64,000 bases of DNA from a virus. This document shows positions 32,891 to 39,670 of this stretch, one piece after another. Location of the stretch: the IMG/VR virus record IMGVR_UViG_3300020371_000005, positions 17,362 to 81,361 of that record. One strand, 5' to 3'. A model generated the notes under the pieces. The model made no database searches. It saw nothing but the letters and a program-made list of their open reading frames with translations, and was not told the origin of the DNA. The position numbers and the translations under genes were made by a program. Position 1 is the stretch's first letter; every line of letters begins with the position of its first letter.

Positions 32891-33050
32891 CGCCGAATCT
32901 GCTAAGATGTGGGAGAACCGTTATTGGTCTCTCCGTCGCTGGATTGAAAAACAACGTTTGGACATTGATTCAATGTCTGATGATGATGCTACAGTTGACC
33001 TATTCTGGGAAACACTCGTAATTGACAATCAAAATGATCGGAAACCTTGA
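32883..33050 (+). CDS. small hypothetical protein (55 aa)
   Basis: Starts MTDAESAKMWENRYWSLRRW; helical, acidic C-terminus (SMSDDDATVDLFWETLVID). Overlaps the previous stop. No function recognised. Confidence 0.45.
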   Translation: MTDAESAKMWENRYWSLRRWIEKQRLDIDSMSDDDATVDLFWETLVIDNQNDRKP

Positions 33051-33378
33051 ACCTGAAGAACACGTTATGAGCGACAAATGTTTCACTCAAGAGGATCTAT
33101 GGCAGTTAATGCAAACTCTCGGATGGGATGTTCGCAATGATAACATTGCCCTAGAAGTTGGCGGAACCTCAGTCTATATGATTGATGGCGATGGAACTAA
33201 ATGGGCACCAGTGAAAGGAACGAGAAAGTATAATAAAGATGCTTTCATCGTTATCAAGAACAGGAGTCGTGATCCTGTTGTACCATCAATGCCTATTCCT
33301 ACTCAACAAGATGAACAAACTGAACAAAAGGGAGACGATCGCGCTACAGACAGCAATGCAACTGATGTCAAAGCGTGA
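33034..33378 (+). CDS. hypothetical protein (114 aa)
   Basis: ATG 33034 is preferred to a TTG 12 bases upstream. Starts MIGNLEPEEHVMSDKCFTQE. A compact alpha/beta part (DLWQLMQTLGWDVRNDNIAL, then GTSVYMIDGDGTKWAPVKG) is followed by a polar disordered tail. Not recognised. Confidence 0.45.
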   Translation: MIGNLEPEEHVMSDKCFTQEDLWQLMQTLGWDVRNDNIALEVGGTSVYMIDGDGTKWAPVKGTRKYNKDAFIVIKNRSRDPVVPSMPIPTQQDEQTEQKGDDRATDSNATDVKA

Positions 33379-33490
33379 CCAACAACTGCAAGAGAATCTT
33401 CTAAATATCTCCTACAGTAACCTGTTCGATAAACTAGAAGATTATGTCAATGCCATTGAGGAAACTGGCGAAACTCACGCCAGTGTCTGA
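33311..33490 (+). CDS. small helical hypothetical protein (59 aa)
   Basis: Starts MNKLNKRETIALQTAMQLMS and is predicted as one long coiled-coil-like helix pair. It overlaps the tail of the previous gene by 68 bases in another frame. Confidence 0.4.
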   Translation: MNKLNKRETIALQTAMQLMSKRDQQLQENLLNISYSNLFDKLEDYVNAIEETGETHASV

Positions 33491-33659
33491 TCGTGCTAAA
33501 CTACAGTTTGCACAAATAATGAACAACAATCCGATGTGTACTATTGAAGAACGTAGATCTGACGGTCGTACGTTCTTCTCTAGTCATCAAAATCCAGAGT
33601 TCTGGATGTGGTCGGATGGAAGAGATGATCCGCATTGGACTTATGAACAACTTGCCTGA
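33483..33659 (+). CDS. small hypothetical protein (58 aa, GTG start, or 46 aa from ATG 33519)
   Basis: GTG 33483 overlaps the previous stop and gives a protein beginning VSDRAKLQFAQIM; ATG 33519 is the alternative. The conserved-looking part is RTFFSSHQNPEFWMWSDGRD followed by PHWTYEQLA, aromatic-rich. Start uncertain; function unknown. Confidence 0.4.
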   Translation: MSDRAKLQFAQIMNNNPMCTIEERRSDGRTFFSSHQNPEFWMWSDGRDDPHWTYEQLA

Positions 33660-33852
33660 GTTTTTCAAACAAACATCAGATGCACCTTATGATCGCCACT
33701 GGTATAAGATCTGGTGCACTGATAATAGTGTTAAGATCGTAGAATCTTACGAGGAAGTTCAAACCGCTTGGTGGAACTTCAAACATTTTATTTCACATAT
33801 TGAGGTGATTGATGCCAAACGAAACGCAGGGTCAGGCAGGGGATTCGCTTAA
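33643..33852 (+). CDS. small hypothetical protein (69 aa)
   Basis: Starts MNNLPEFFKQTSDAPYDRHW, rich in Trp/Tyr (YKIWCTDNSVKIVESYEEVQ), a short alpha/beta layout. Overlaps both neighbours. Confidence 0.4.
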   Translation: MNNLPEFFKQTSDAPYDRHWYKIWCTDNSVKIVESYEEVQTAWWNFKHFISHIEVIDAKRNAGSGRGFA

Positions 33853-34027
33853 GATCGATGTAACTGACGAGGGTCAAGTTACTATTGACTGGGATCCAAA
33901 CGATCCACAATGGGGATGGTTGTCTGCACTAAATGATGAACAATTACAAGAATTTGTAAACAATGCCTTATCACAACTTATCGAATCCGACAGTGAAGAT
34001 GAACGAGATGGAGCAGATGATCTATGA
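33812..34027 (+). CDS. small acidic hypothetical protein (71 aa)
   Basis: ATG 33812 follows GAGGTGATT. Starts MPNETQGQAGDSLKIDVTDE, then QVTIDWDPNDPQWGWL and an acidic helix ending SEDERDGADDL. The D-W-D-P-x-D-P-x-W-x-W segment is distinctive. Function unknown. Confidence 0.45.
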   Translation: MPNETQGQAGDSLKIDVTDEGQVTIDWDPNDPQWGWLSALNDEQLQEFVNNALSQLIESDSEDERDGADDL

Positions 34028-34259
34028 GGTAGAATCACTGCGAGTCAGAGTATCTGGATCCACTGAATTCACCAAGTCACAGATCAATAGAATGAATGAT
34101 CTGCTTGCTATTGTACACCGAGACCTTATTCGTTGGAATAATGTGCAACAATCCACAGACGTGTCCAGCGTGGATACAATCGAATCTGGAGATACTGTCG
34201 AAGGTGAAGATACCTTGCGACACTCCGATGCATATTATGATTACTTCAGAAACCGATAA
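33999..34259 (+). CDS. hypothetical protein (86 aa)
   Basis: ATG 33999 lies in the end of the previous gene. Starts MNEMEQMIYEVESLRVRVSG; coiled-coil-like to about residue 45, then an acidic Ser/Thr-rich tail ending DAYYDYFRNR. Function unknown. Confidence 0.4.
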   Translation: MNEMEQMIYEVESLRVRVSGSTEFTKSQINRMNDLLAIVHRDLIRWNNVQQSTDVSSVDTIESGDTVEGEDTLRHSDAYYDYFRNR

Positions 34260-34280
34260 GAAAGTACACCAAAGCAACAA

Positions 34281-34345
34281 ATAGTAGTTAAGTTTGGTAT
34301 TGTACTATACATAATAGTAGAGTTTAGCGAGGTGAGAAAATGTCC
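34281..34345 (+). promoter_or_regulatory. intergenic region with possible sigma70-type promoter
   Basis: About 128 bases separate the genes here (34260-34387). TTAAGT and CATAAT are spaced 16 bases apart near 34289-34316, an acceptable but weak promoter. A strong GAGGTGAG at about 34330 precedes a nine-codon reading frame (34340-34369). Confidence 0.3.
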
Positions 34346-34369
34346 CCTAAGTTTAACTTTGTTATGTAA
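34340..34369 (+). CDS. possible nine-codon leader ORF
   Basis: ATG 34340 has the strongest ribosome site in the area (GAGGTGAG) yet encodes only MSPKFNFVM before TAA. It could be a leader peptide whose translation affects the next gene, or a decayed gene start. Confidence 0.25.
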   Translation: MSPKFNFVM

Positions 34370-34387
34370 TTGTTCTTTATGGAGTTT

Positions 34388-34567
34388 ATGATGCACAACA
34401 TCATTTCCAAAGATCAAATGGCAGAATGGAGACACTTTGAACACACTGTTGATACTTGTACTGAAGAACTTGACAATGTGAACGACTACTTCGATTGCCT
34501 AATTGATTGTTCGATTGAAACTAAATCGCACGGAGAATGCAGGAGGATATGTAGAGAAATGCTATGA
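34388..34567 (+). CDS. small hypothetical protein (59 aa)
   Basis: Start ATG 34388 (or 34379/34391). Begins MMHNIISKDQMAEWRHFEHT; helical with four cysteines (TCTEEL, FDCLIDC, GECRRIC) that could bind metal or form disulfides. Followed by a strong terminator. Confidence 0.45.
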   Translation: MMHNIISKDQMAEWRHFEHTVDTCTEELDNVNDYFDCLIDCSIETKSHGECRRICREML

Positions 34568-34584
34568 CACTCACGGTACTGTCC

Positions 34585-34613
34585 ACCGCCCTTGCCCCAG
34601 GGCGGTTTTTTTT
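34585..34613 (+). terminator. strong Rho-independent terminator
   Basis: Perfect eight-base stem ACCGCCCT/AGGGCGGT, six-base loop TGCCCC, then a run of eight T. It ends the small-gene block and overlaps the promoter of the helicase gene: TTGCCC in the loop and TATAAT at 34615-34620 are 17 bases apart. Confidence 0.9.
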
Positions 34614-34620
34614 GTATAAT
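34592..34620 (+). promoter_or_regulatory. promoter TTGCCC-N17-TATAAT nested in the terminator (element E1)
   Basis: The -35 hexamer is in the loop of the terminator and the spacer runs through the 3' arm and T-run. A box CTGTCCACC (34580-34588) lies 34 bases before the -10, matching the spacing in four related elements downstream. Confidence 0.5.
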
Positions 34621-34643
34621 TATGGGACAGACGACAAACAGAC

Positions 34644-35885
34644 TTGACAATCACCCTCCGACCTCACCAGCAACGCGCTCTCGATGCAATGAGCAATGCC
34701 GATAAAGGTCAGATCATTGTGCCTACTGGTGGCGGCAAAACATTCATTATGATTCAGGATTGCCTGCGTCAACTTAACAACGGTCCTAAGACTATTGTTG
34801 TTGTTGCTCCTCGCATTCTTCTTGCTAATCAACTCTGTGATGAGTTTATGCAGCAAGTTTCTAACACTTGGACACACGTTGCACACTGCCACAGTGGTGA
34901 AACTCACTACTTCAGCAGCACCAAGTCTCAAAAGATTGCTCTCTTCGCTAACACTGCAAGAGCAGCAGGTGAGTCTGTAATTATCTTCACAACCTATCAT
35001 TCTCTTGCTCGTGTTGTTGATTCTGGCATTGATATTGATTGTGCTTATTTCGACGAAGCACATAACAGTGTTAAGAGGTCTTTCTTTGTTCCTACTGTCG
35101 CTGTTAGTGATCTCGCTAAGCGTACCTATTTCTTTACTGCTACTCCTCGCATTGCTCGTCATCATCGCGGGATGAACAATGTGGACGTTTATGGTCCTAT
35201 CATCGAGAATGTTCCTGCTCCTGAGTTGTTGAACAACGGCAGCATCATTGCTCCCACGATTGTACCTTTTGAGGTTGATCTTAATCGTGACAAGAAAACA
35301 GCACATCACGCTGATGCTACCACTGTGCAGGATGTGATTGACCAACTGGATGATAATCACGCCGCTAAGGTGCTTGTAGCGGTCCCCAGCAGTCGTGTTC
35401 TCGGTAATATTATTGCCAAGACAGATTTGCTGTTTCAACTCAAGCAGCGCGGTTACAACGTGCTTCACGTTACATCTAAGTTCGGTGCATATGTCAACGA
35501 TAAGAAGGTAAACCGTGAGCAATTCTTCGACACGTTGACTGCTTGGGGCAAGGATAAGGAGAAGAAGTTTGTTATCTTCCACTACAGTATTCTGTCTGAA
35601 GGTATCAACGTGCCTGGTCTTACCCACACAATTCTTCTTCGTAACCTGCAAATCGTTGAGATGGCACAAACAATCGGTCGTGTGATTCGTCTCGATCGTG
35701 ATGATGCTGCTGACATCGCTGCTGGTAACATCGTTGCAGGTAAATTCTCTCTCTATCGTAAACCCACGGGTTATGTTTCTGTCCCCGTGTACAAGAACTA
35801 TGGCAAGCGTACGATTCAGCGTCTCCAAAATGTGTGTGATGCTATCTTCGTCAAGGGTGTTCCCCCTGAGTCGTTTGTTGCATAA
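34644..35885 (+). CDS. superfamily 2 DNA helicase
   Basis: TTG 34644 gives MTITLRPHQQRALDAMSNAD (Q-motif-like RPHQ), Walker A PTGGGKT (residues 27-33), motif Ia VVVAPRILLANQ, motif II CAYFDEAHN (D137), motif III FTATPRIARH, and C-terminal RecA motifs FHYSILSEGINVPGLTH and ETIGRVIRLDR-like AQTIGRVIRLDR. At 413 residues it is a minimal two-RecA SF2 enzyme similar in kind to T4 UvsW but shorter, so I do not call it uvsW. It likely acts in recombination or replication restart. A long reading frame on the opposite strand is a shadow. Confidence 0.8.
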   Translation: MTITLRPHQQRALDAMSNADKGQIIVPTGGGKTFIMIQDCLRQLNNGPKTIVVVAPRILLANQLCDEFMQQVSNTWTHVAHCHSGETHYFSSTKSQKIALFANTARAAGESVIIFTTYHSLARVVDSGIDIDCAYFDEAHNSVKRSFFVPTVAVSDLAKRTYFFTATPRIARHHRGMNNVDVYGPIIENVPAPELLNNGSIIAPTIVPFEVDLNRDKKTAHHADATTVQDVIDQLDDNHAAKVLVAVPSSRVLGNIIAKTDLLFQLKQRGYNVLHVTSKFGAYVNDKKVNREQFFDTLTAWGKDKEKKFVIFHYSILSEGINVPGLTHTILLRNLQIVEMAQTIGRVIRLDRDDAADIAAGNIVAGKFSLYRKPTGYVSVPVYKNYGKRTIQRLQNVCDAIFVKGVPPESFVA

Positions 35886-35888
35886 ATA
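35881..35888 (+). promoter_or_regulatory. late promoter CATAAATA
   Basis: CATAAATA overlaps the helicase stop codon and is 29 bases before the next ATG. Confidence 0.5.
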
Positions 35889-35917
35889 AAACAGGACACT
35901 AACACTGAGAAAAGTAA

Positions 35918-36346
35918 ATGGCATCCGAAACTGTTAATGGGCAGGCAGATCTCCTGCTTGCAAAGTTAGGTGAGAAGGCAAAAGCATACCGTCTCGCTAA
36001 CATCAACAAGAGACTGACTGAGAGTTCTGTTGGTGTTGGATCCGCAGGATTAGGCGCTGGAGGTAGTGCTGACCGCATCCAACAAAAGAAAGACAAAGTA
36101 GAAGCAAATCACGCCTCTGTTACTTGGCAATTCACCAAGGAAGATGGGCAAAACGGTGATCTTATCATCAAAGCGATTGCACCCGCTGATAGAGGTGGAT
36201 ACACTAAAGTTTGGGGATACGTTGATGGTGAGACTGGTAAAGTTCGCCCTGATTTGAATGCAGCATATGTGGATGCTAACAGCATTAGTGACACATATAG
36301 AGCAGCATTCTTTGATAAAATTACACATTTAGGCACACACTGGTAA
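35918..36346 (+). CDS. hypothetical protein under late promoter (142 aa)
   Basis: Starts MASETVNGQADLLLAKLGEK, with a basic helix, a Gly-rich linker (SVGVGSAGLGAGGSADR), and a beta domain (SVTWQFTKEDGQNGDLIIKA). Its late promoter and size suggest a minor virion protein. Function unknown. Followed by a terminator. Confidence 0.5.
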   Translation: MASETVNGQADLLLAKLGEKAKAYRLANINKRLTESSVGVGSAGLGAGGSADRIQQKKDKVEANHASVTWQFTKEDGQNGDLIIKAIAPADRGGYTKVWGYVDGETGKVRPDLNAAYVDANSISDTYRAAFFDKITHLGTHW

Positions 36347-36368
36347 ATCCCTTGTGCCAATTAGATAA

Positions 36369-36425
36369 AGTGTCCACTGAACCACCCCACGGGGTGGTTT
36401 TCGTGTATTCTATGAGAGTCAAAGG
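36369..36425 (+). promoter_or_regulatory. promoter-like element E2 with terminator
   Basis: Contains the perfect inverted box AGTGTCCACT (36369-36378), a hairpin, then TGTATTCTAT (candidate -10 TATTCT at 36406-36411) and the leader AGAGTCAAAGG. The GTCCAC-to--10 distance is 34 bases. Confidence 0.5.
36380..36402 (+). terminator. Rho-independent terminator within element E2
   Basis: ACCACCC/GGGTGGT stem (with flanking C/G able to extend it), tight loop, then TTTTC. It ends the late gene upstream and is directly followed by the next promoter-like sequence. Confidence 0.7.
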
Positions 36426-36434
36426 AACAGCACT

Positions 36435-36716
36435 ATGGAACTCGATCACATCTGTCTCTACTTCGGCAAGGACTCTGATGGTAAAGAATGGTGCATCAAT
36501 GCTCGTGGATTCTCTACACCACGACAGGCAGAAAAGCACGGTCTGTTTATGATGCCAGTGCCTGGGTGTTTCGGATTTGCCGTTATCACTCAAGGAGAGA
36601 ACTTTTGGCAAGTTCGTGAAGATCTGAGCATCCTCCCTGATGACCGTTCGATTACAATGGGAGACTACAATAATTTCAAGATCACCACTCTCGTCGGTAA
36701 ACTTCAGTACGTTTGA
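36435..36716 (+). CDS. hypothetical protein (93 aa)
   Basis: Starts MELDHICLYFGKDSDGKEWC after AAAGGAACAG. Alternating strands and an aromatic, Cys/Met-rich core (HGLFMMPVPGCFGFAVITQG). Introduced by element E2, so probably early or middle expressed. Not recognised. Confidence 0.5.
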   Translation: MELDHICLYFGKDSDGKEWCINARGFSTPRQAEKHGLFMMPVPGCFGFAVITQGENFWQVREDLSILPDDRSITMGDYNNFKITTLVGKLQYV

Positions 36717-36721
36717 CAACA

Positions 36722-36922
36722 ATGACCACTGCAACTTTCCCCATCCTGAGTAAAATGATCCACTCCAAAAAAATGATCCTCGACGTGATCGCAGAAAACC
36801 CACAAACTCACACATTGGACCGTACTCAAAAGTTTATGGTCTTCTGCAACGTTTGTGATAATTTGTTGGACGAAGGTAGGATAACAAAAGCAAACCACAA
36901 GCGGTGGACCGAGATCGTGTGA
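36722..36922 (+). CDS. small hypothetical protein (66 aa)
   Basis: Starts MTTATFPILSKMIHSKKMIL (ATG 36722 preferred to TTG 36713). Ends VCDNLLDEGRITKANHKRWT plus EIV. The layout D-x-I-x-E-x-P...R-x-QKF...L-x-x-G-x-I...H-x-RW-x-x-I suggests a folded helical domain. Function unknown. Confidence 0.5.
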   Translation: MTTATFPILSKMIHSKKMILDVIAENPQTHTLDRTQKFMVFCNVCDNLLDEGRITKANHKRWTEIV

Positions 36923-36932
36923 CAATCGGCAA

Positions 36933-36990
36933 GGTGCACACTATTGCCCCACAGCACCCCAAAATCGTGTATTGTATAAGAGTCAAAGGG
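36933..36990 (+). promoter_or_regulatory. promoter-like element E3
   Basis: Box GGTGCACACT (36933-36942), candidate -10 TATTGT (36970-36975, 34 bases after the aligned box position) and the leader AGAGTCAAAGGG before ATG 36998. The TGTATTGTATAAGAGTCAAAG stretch is almost identical to that in E2. Confidence 0.5.
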
Positions 36991-36997
36991 ATTTCAA

Positions 36998-37249
36998 ATG
37001 CAACTCACTTCAAAAGACGGCAATATGGTTGTTGACTTCTACTCCCTGAAGTTTGCTGATGGGACTGAGCACAACCGTCTTGCTCTCAAAGTTGTTACTT
37101 TCTGCGGTGCAACTCAATCCAAACGTTACATCAACATCAAAGATGTGAAGCGTGAGGTTGAATCTCGCATTGAGGGTTATGGTTACAAACAGACCCGAAT
37201 CAACACCGAAGCGCAGTTGTTCAATTCCGCTCTTGCCTGTGCCTGCTAA
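36998..37249 (+). CDS. hypothetical protein (83 aa)
   Basis: Starts MQLTSKDGNMVVDFYSLKFA, strand-rich then helical (NIKDVKREVESRIEGYGYKQ), ending in a small hydrophobic Cys pair (ALACAC). Introduced by element E3. Confidence 0.5.
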   Translation: MQLTSKDGNMVVDFYSLKFADGTEHNRLALKVVTFCGATQSKRYINIKDVKREVESRIEGYGYKQTRINTEAQLFNSALACAC

Positions 37250-37291
37250 TGTCAATTCTCTATTATTCTGTCCTCTACATTATTACTCACC

Positions 37292-37489
37292 GTGACTTCT
37301 AAATTCTACACAAAAGCGCAAGTTCTTCAACAATTCCGCTACAACTGGAAAGTTGCTTGTATGTCATCACCACGTCTGCGCGGAGATAACATTGCAAAGC
37401 GCGAATCGTGGTCTAATTTTACTGATATGCTCTGCAAATGCAATGAAATTAGTATGAATCAATACGAAAGTTGGACCAACCCGTTTTAA
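37292..37489 (+). CDS. small hypothetical protein (65 aa), GTG start
   Basis: GTG 37292 gives MTSKFYTKAQVLQQFRYNWK, helical, ending NEISMNQYESWTNPF. The aromatic W-x-NPF end looks conserved-type. Function unknown. Confidence 0.45.
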   Translation: MTSKFYTKAQVLQQFRYNWKVACMSSPRLRGDNIAKRESWSNFTDMLCKCNEISMNQYESWTNPF

Positions 37490-37504
37490 TATGACAATCG
37501 CAGA

Positions 37505-37547
37505 GGTGTCCACTATCTTCACACAGGGCACCAATCTGCGTTAATAT
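37505..37547 (+). promoter_or_regulatory. promoter-like element E4
   Basis: Box GGTGTCCACT (37505-37514) with candidate -10 TAATAT (37542-37547) at the same 34-base offset as in E1-E3. Confidence 0.45.
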
Positions 37548-37568
37548 ACATACATCGACAAAAGACCA

Positions 37569-38072
37569 ATGACTGTGACTCTCACTCCCGAACAACGTTA
37601 TCAACAACTGTTCGAGCAGATGTATGAACTCTGCGACCAACAATCTTGGGGAGATCCTTTCTCTTACGCTCGTTCTCGTGAGATTCACTTAGCAGGCGTC
37701 TTGGGTCACACTATCGCAGACGATTATAGTGGTGCTGATGCATACGATGAGGATGGTCCTTGTGAGTATAAATCAACAATCGGCAAAAATCTTACCGCTA
37801 CATATAACGGTATCTCCGTTCAACCAACTTGGAAAGATCAAGTCAATTATCTTATCAATGACAAGATCGGTAAGTATAAGAACCACTATTTCGCACGTTA
37901 TCACCTTGGCAAGATCGTTGAGGTTTACAAACTTTCTGCCGATGATGTGCTTGCTATTCTTATACCTAACCTCAAGCGTCAGTACGAGAATCCCAGCAAC
38001 CGCAAAGATCCTCGTCTCGGATATACTATCTCCAACAGGTATATCAAAGCAAATGGAACACGAATCGTCTGA
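37569..38072 (+). CDS. putative PD-(D/E)xK nuclease-fold protein
   Basis: This 167-residue protein reads REIHLAGVLGHTIADDYSGA, then DAYDEDGPCEYKSTIGKNL with acidic residues (D57 or D60) followed by E66-Y-K68, the D...E-x-K site of restriction-endonuclease-like folds, then TYNGISVQPTWKDQVNYLI and RYHLGKIVEVYKL. The short basic C-terminus could bind DNA. Similar small proteins seem common in T4-like cyanophages. A role in host DNA degradation is plausible but inferred. Introduced by element E4. Confidence 0.55.
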   Translation: MTVTLTPEQRYQQLFEQMYELCDQQSWGDPFSYARSREIHLAGVLGHTIADDYSGADAYDEDGPCEYKSTIGKNLTATYNGISVQPTWKDQVNYLINDKIGKYKNHYFARYHLGKIVEVYKLSADDVLAILIPNLKRQYENPSNRKDPRLGYTISNRYIKANGTRIV

Positions 38073-38298
38073 AGATTTCACTATCTCTTCAATCACTGAA
38101 ACCAACGATTACACTGAAACAATGCAACAATCCATTGATCTCCTCGGTGAACATTATATGGATCAGATCACACGCCACGTTGAGAACAACGACCGCGACA
38201 GTGCTGATGCCATCTTCAAAGAATTTGTTGTTGATGGTGTAGATCCAGAGGATGGATCTTACGAGTGGTTGTTTCTTGATGAAATCACAGTCTCCTGA
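38053..38298 (+). CDS. small acidic hypothetical protein (81 aa)
   Basis: Starts MEHESSEDFTISSITETNDY inside the end of the preceding gene. Strongly acidic, helical (IDLLGEHYMDQITRHVENND). Acidity next to a nuclease-like gene could suggest an inhibitor or DNA mimic, but there is no direct support. Confidence 0.45.
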   Translation: MEHESSEDFTISSITETNDYTETMQQSIDLLGEHYMDQITRHVENNDRDSADAIFKEFVVDGVDPEDGSYEWLFLDEITVS

Positions 38299-38321
38299 GC
38301 AAACTTTCATTATTCTGACCA

Positions 38322-38660
38322 ATGAACACCCAACTGAGACTAATGAACATCCAACTGACTAACATCCAACGCGACGAGTTGATTGTCAACGCGGTTGACC
38401 AAATTGTGGAGGATATGGATATTGACGCTCTTCAACAGTTTGTGAAAGAAACTCTCGCGGAGGGTTATAGTCAATGTGGTGATCTTGAGTTGCTTGATAC
38501 TGTGCTCCTAAATGTGTGTCACGACAATGTAGACGAGTTTGAAGAATTTGCTGAGGATGTACTCACTGAGGATCAACTCAATGTTTACATCGACGACAAC
38601 AATCAAGGCGTCTGGATTGACACTAAAGAAGAACCAAACGAGGCAACGGGATGGCAGTGA
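38322..38660 (+). CDS. acidic hypothetical protein (112 aa; start 38322 or 38343)
   Basis: The first 21 bases are nearly duplicated (ATGAACA-C/T-CCAACTGA twice), so translation could start at ATG 38322 or ATG 38343. The product is acidic and helical (VDQIVEDMDIDALQQFVKET ... DEFEEFAEDVLTEDQLNVYI). Function unknown. Confidence 0.45.
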   Translation: MNTQLRLMNIQLTNIQRDELIVNAVDQIVEDMDIDALQQFVKETLAEGYSQCGDLELLDTVLLNVCHDNVDEFEEFAEDVLTEDQLNVYIDDNNQGVWIDTKEEPNEATGWQ

Positions 38661-38710
38661 CACTTTGAGAATTGGTTTTCCCGTTTTGTATCACCACGAA
38701 CTACCGCGCC
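38656..38710 (+). promoter_or_regulatory. promoter-like element E5 / intergenic repeat copy A
   Basis: Contains AGTGACACT (38656-38664) and, from 38674, a 22-base segment identical to one at 39690, starting GGTTTTCCCGTTTTGTATC. A related GAACTACC and CCCC follow in both copies. TATCAC at 38689-38694 is at the -10 position of the other elements. Confidence 0.5.
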
Positions 38711-38735
38711 CCAGGATCTGTGCAATCATACTGGT

Positions 38736-38924
38736 ATGAACAAAACAAACAACGTGACTCTCTTCTCTGACTCCAACCTGACTGAACTTCAGGATTTTAT
38801 GTTTGACACGATGCTCCCTGCTGATGATTGTGTCGATTGGTTCTGCGATCGTTTCGATGTTAATGCAACTGACGAAGTGATCGATTTCGTTGTTGATGCT
38901 CACTTTGCTTTCCACGGAGAATAA
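38736..38924 (+). CDS. small acidic hypothetical protein (62 aa)
   Basis: Starts MNKTNNVTLFSDSNLTELQD; acidic and helical with VDWFCDRFDVNATDEVIDFV. Function unknown. Preceded by element E5. Confidence 0.45.
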   Translation: MNKTNNVTLFSDSNLTELQDFMFDTMLPADDCVDWFCDRFDVNATDEVIDFVVDAHFAFHGE

Positions 38925-38926
38925 TT

Positions 38927-39079
38927 ATGAACGACATTTTTTCTGACATTCAAGATCAACTAAATTCACTCTCAATCTACAAACGTCCTAATAATGTTCT
39001 TTCAACAACCCAACGGAAAACTGAACTACTTCCCCGACCAACTTACCCCGTCCGAAGCAACAAAACGGATGCAACGTGA
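38927..39079 (+). CDS. possible small protein (50 aa)
   Basis: Starts MNDIFSDIQDQLNSLSIYKR, two bases after the previous stop. The C-terminal half overlaps the next gene and looks less structured (PTYPVRSNKTDAT). Either real or the remnant of a frame-shifted start of the next gene. Confidence 0.35.
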   Translation: MNDIFSDIQDQLNSLSIYKRPNNVLSTTQRKTELLPRPTYPVRSNKTDAT

Positions 39080-39158
39080 GGAGCGTTGGTGTCAAGAACA
39101 CCGCGACGAATTAGAGCGTGATTCTCAAGAACTTTTCGACCAAATGTTTGGAGGTTGA
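38994..39158 (+). CDS. small hypothetical protein (54 aa)
   Basis: Starts MFFQQPNGKLNYFPDQLTPS, then a charged helix (KRMQREERWCQEHRDELERD). Overlaps the previous frame by 86 bases and the next start by one base. Confidence 0.45.
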   Translation: MFFQQPNGKLNYFPDQLTPSEATKRMQREERWCQEHRDELERDSQELFDQMFGG

Positions 39159-39376
39159 TGACAATGAGCGACAACATCAAAGACGTAACAAATTCACCTA
39201 AAGACTGGGAGGATTTTTGGCATTCACCTGAAAAATATGGGTCTTGGGATTACCTAGACTCAGAATCTGAGGGTCTCGATGTGCCTAACCCTCACAACAT
39301 TGATTCTGCTTATGTGCAAGACATTATTGCAGGTAAGGAAGTTTTTCGACGCAAACAATCGCCCCTCAATGATTGA
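39158..39376 (+). CDS. small hypothetical protein (72 aa)
   Basis: Starts MTMSDNIKDVTNSPKDWEDF, acidic and aromatic (WHSPEKYGSWDYLDSESEG), ending VFRRKQSPLND. TGATG coupling on both sides. Confidence 0.45.
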   Translation: MTMSDNIKDVTNSPKDWEDFWHSPEKYGSWDYLDSESEGLDVPNPHNIDSAYVQDIIAGKEVFRRKQSPLND

Positions 39377-39666
39377 TGTTTTATTGCACCGCATTTGGTA
39401 ATGTTCCCGAAGCAAAGTACCCAGCAACTGTATGGAATCACCGCAGCGAACATAACACCAAAGACGAGGCAATTCGCTCAGGTAACTTATCAATGGTTGA
39501 ACCAACAACGATCGGATATGTTATCACTGAGGTCGATGATGTGCGTGGAGTTTGGATCATTGTAGATGAGAAAAATGCAGGAGGGATGCAATACCAATGG
39601 ATTGAAGATGGCAAGATTCAGATCACTAAATCTGAAGCATATCCTCTGCATTACTATCAAGAATAA
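39376..39666 (+). CDS. hypothetical protein (96 aa)
   Basis: Starts MFYCTAFGNVPEAKYPATVW. Alpha/beta pattern with NHRSEHNTKDEAIRSGNLS and IGYVITEVDDVRGVWIIVDE. ATG 39376 overlaps the previous stop. Function unknown. Confidence 0.45.
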   Translation: MFYCTAFGNVPEAKYPATVWNHRSEHNTKDEAIRSGNLSMVEPTTIGYVITEVDDVRGVWIIVDEKNAGGMQYQWIEDGKIQITKSEAYPLHYYQE

Positions 39667-39670
39667 ACCT

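Noticed and set aside
34644-35885. Naming the helicase uvsW
   Set aside because: The protein is shorter than UvsW and lacks an evident UvsW N-terminal domain; SF2 helicase is as far as the motifs go.
34620-35924. Long reading frame on the - strand (434 codons) opposite the helicase
   Set aside because: It is the exact mirror of a well-motivated SF2 helicase, has no recognisable domains, and every other gene is on the + strand.
36369-37547. NtcA-type GTA-N8-TAC sites in the promoter-like elements
   Set aside because: The recurring box is GTGTCCAC and lacks the GTA...TAC halves.
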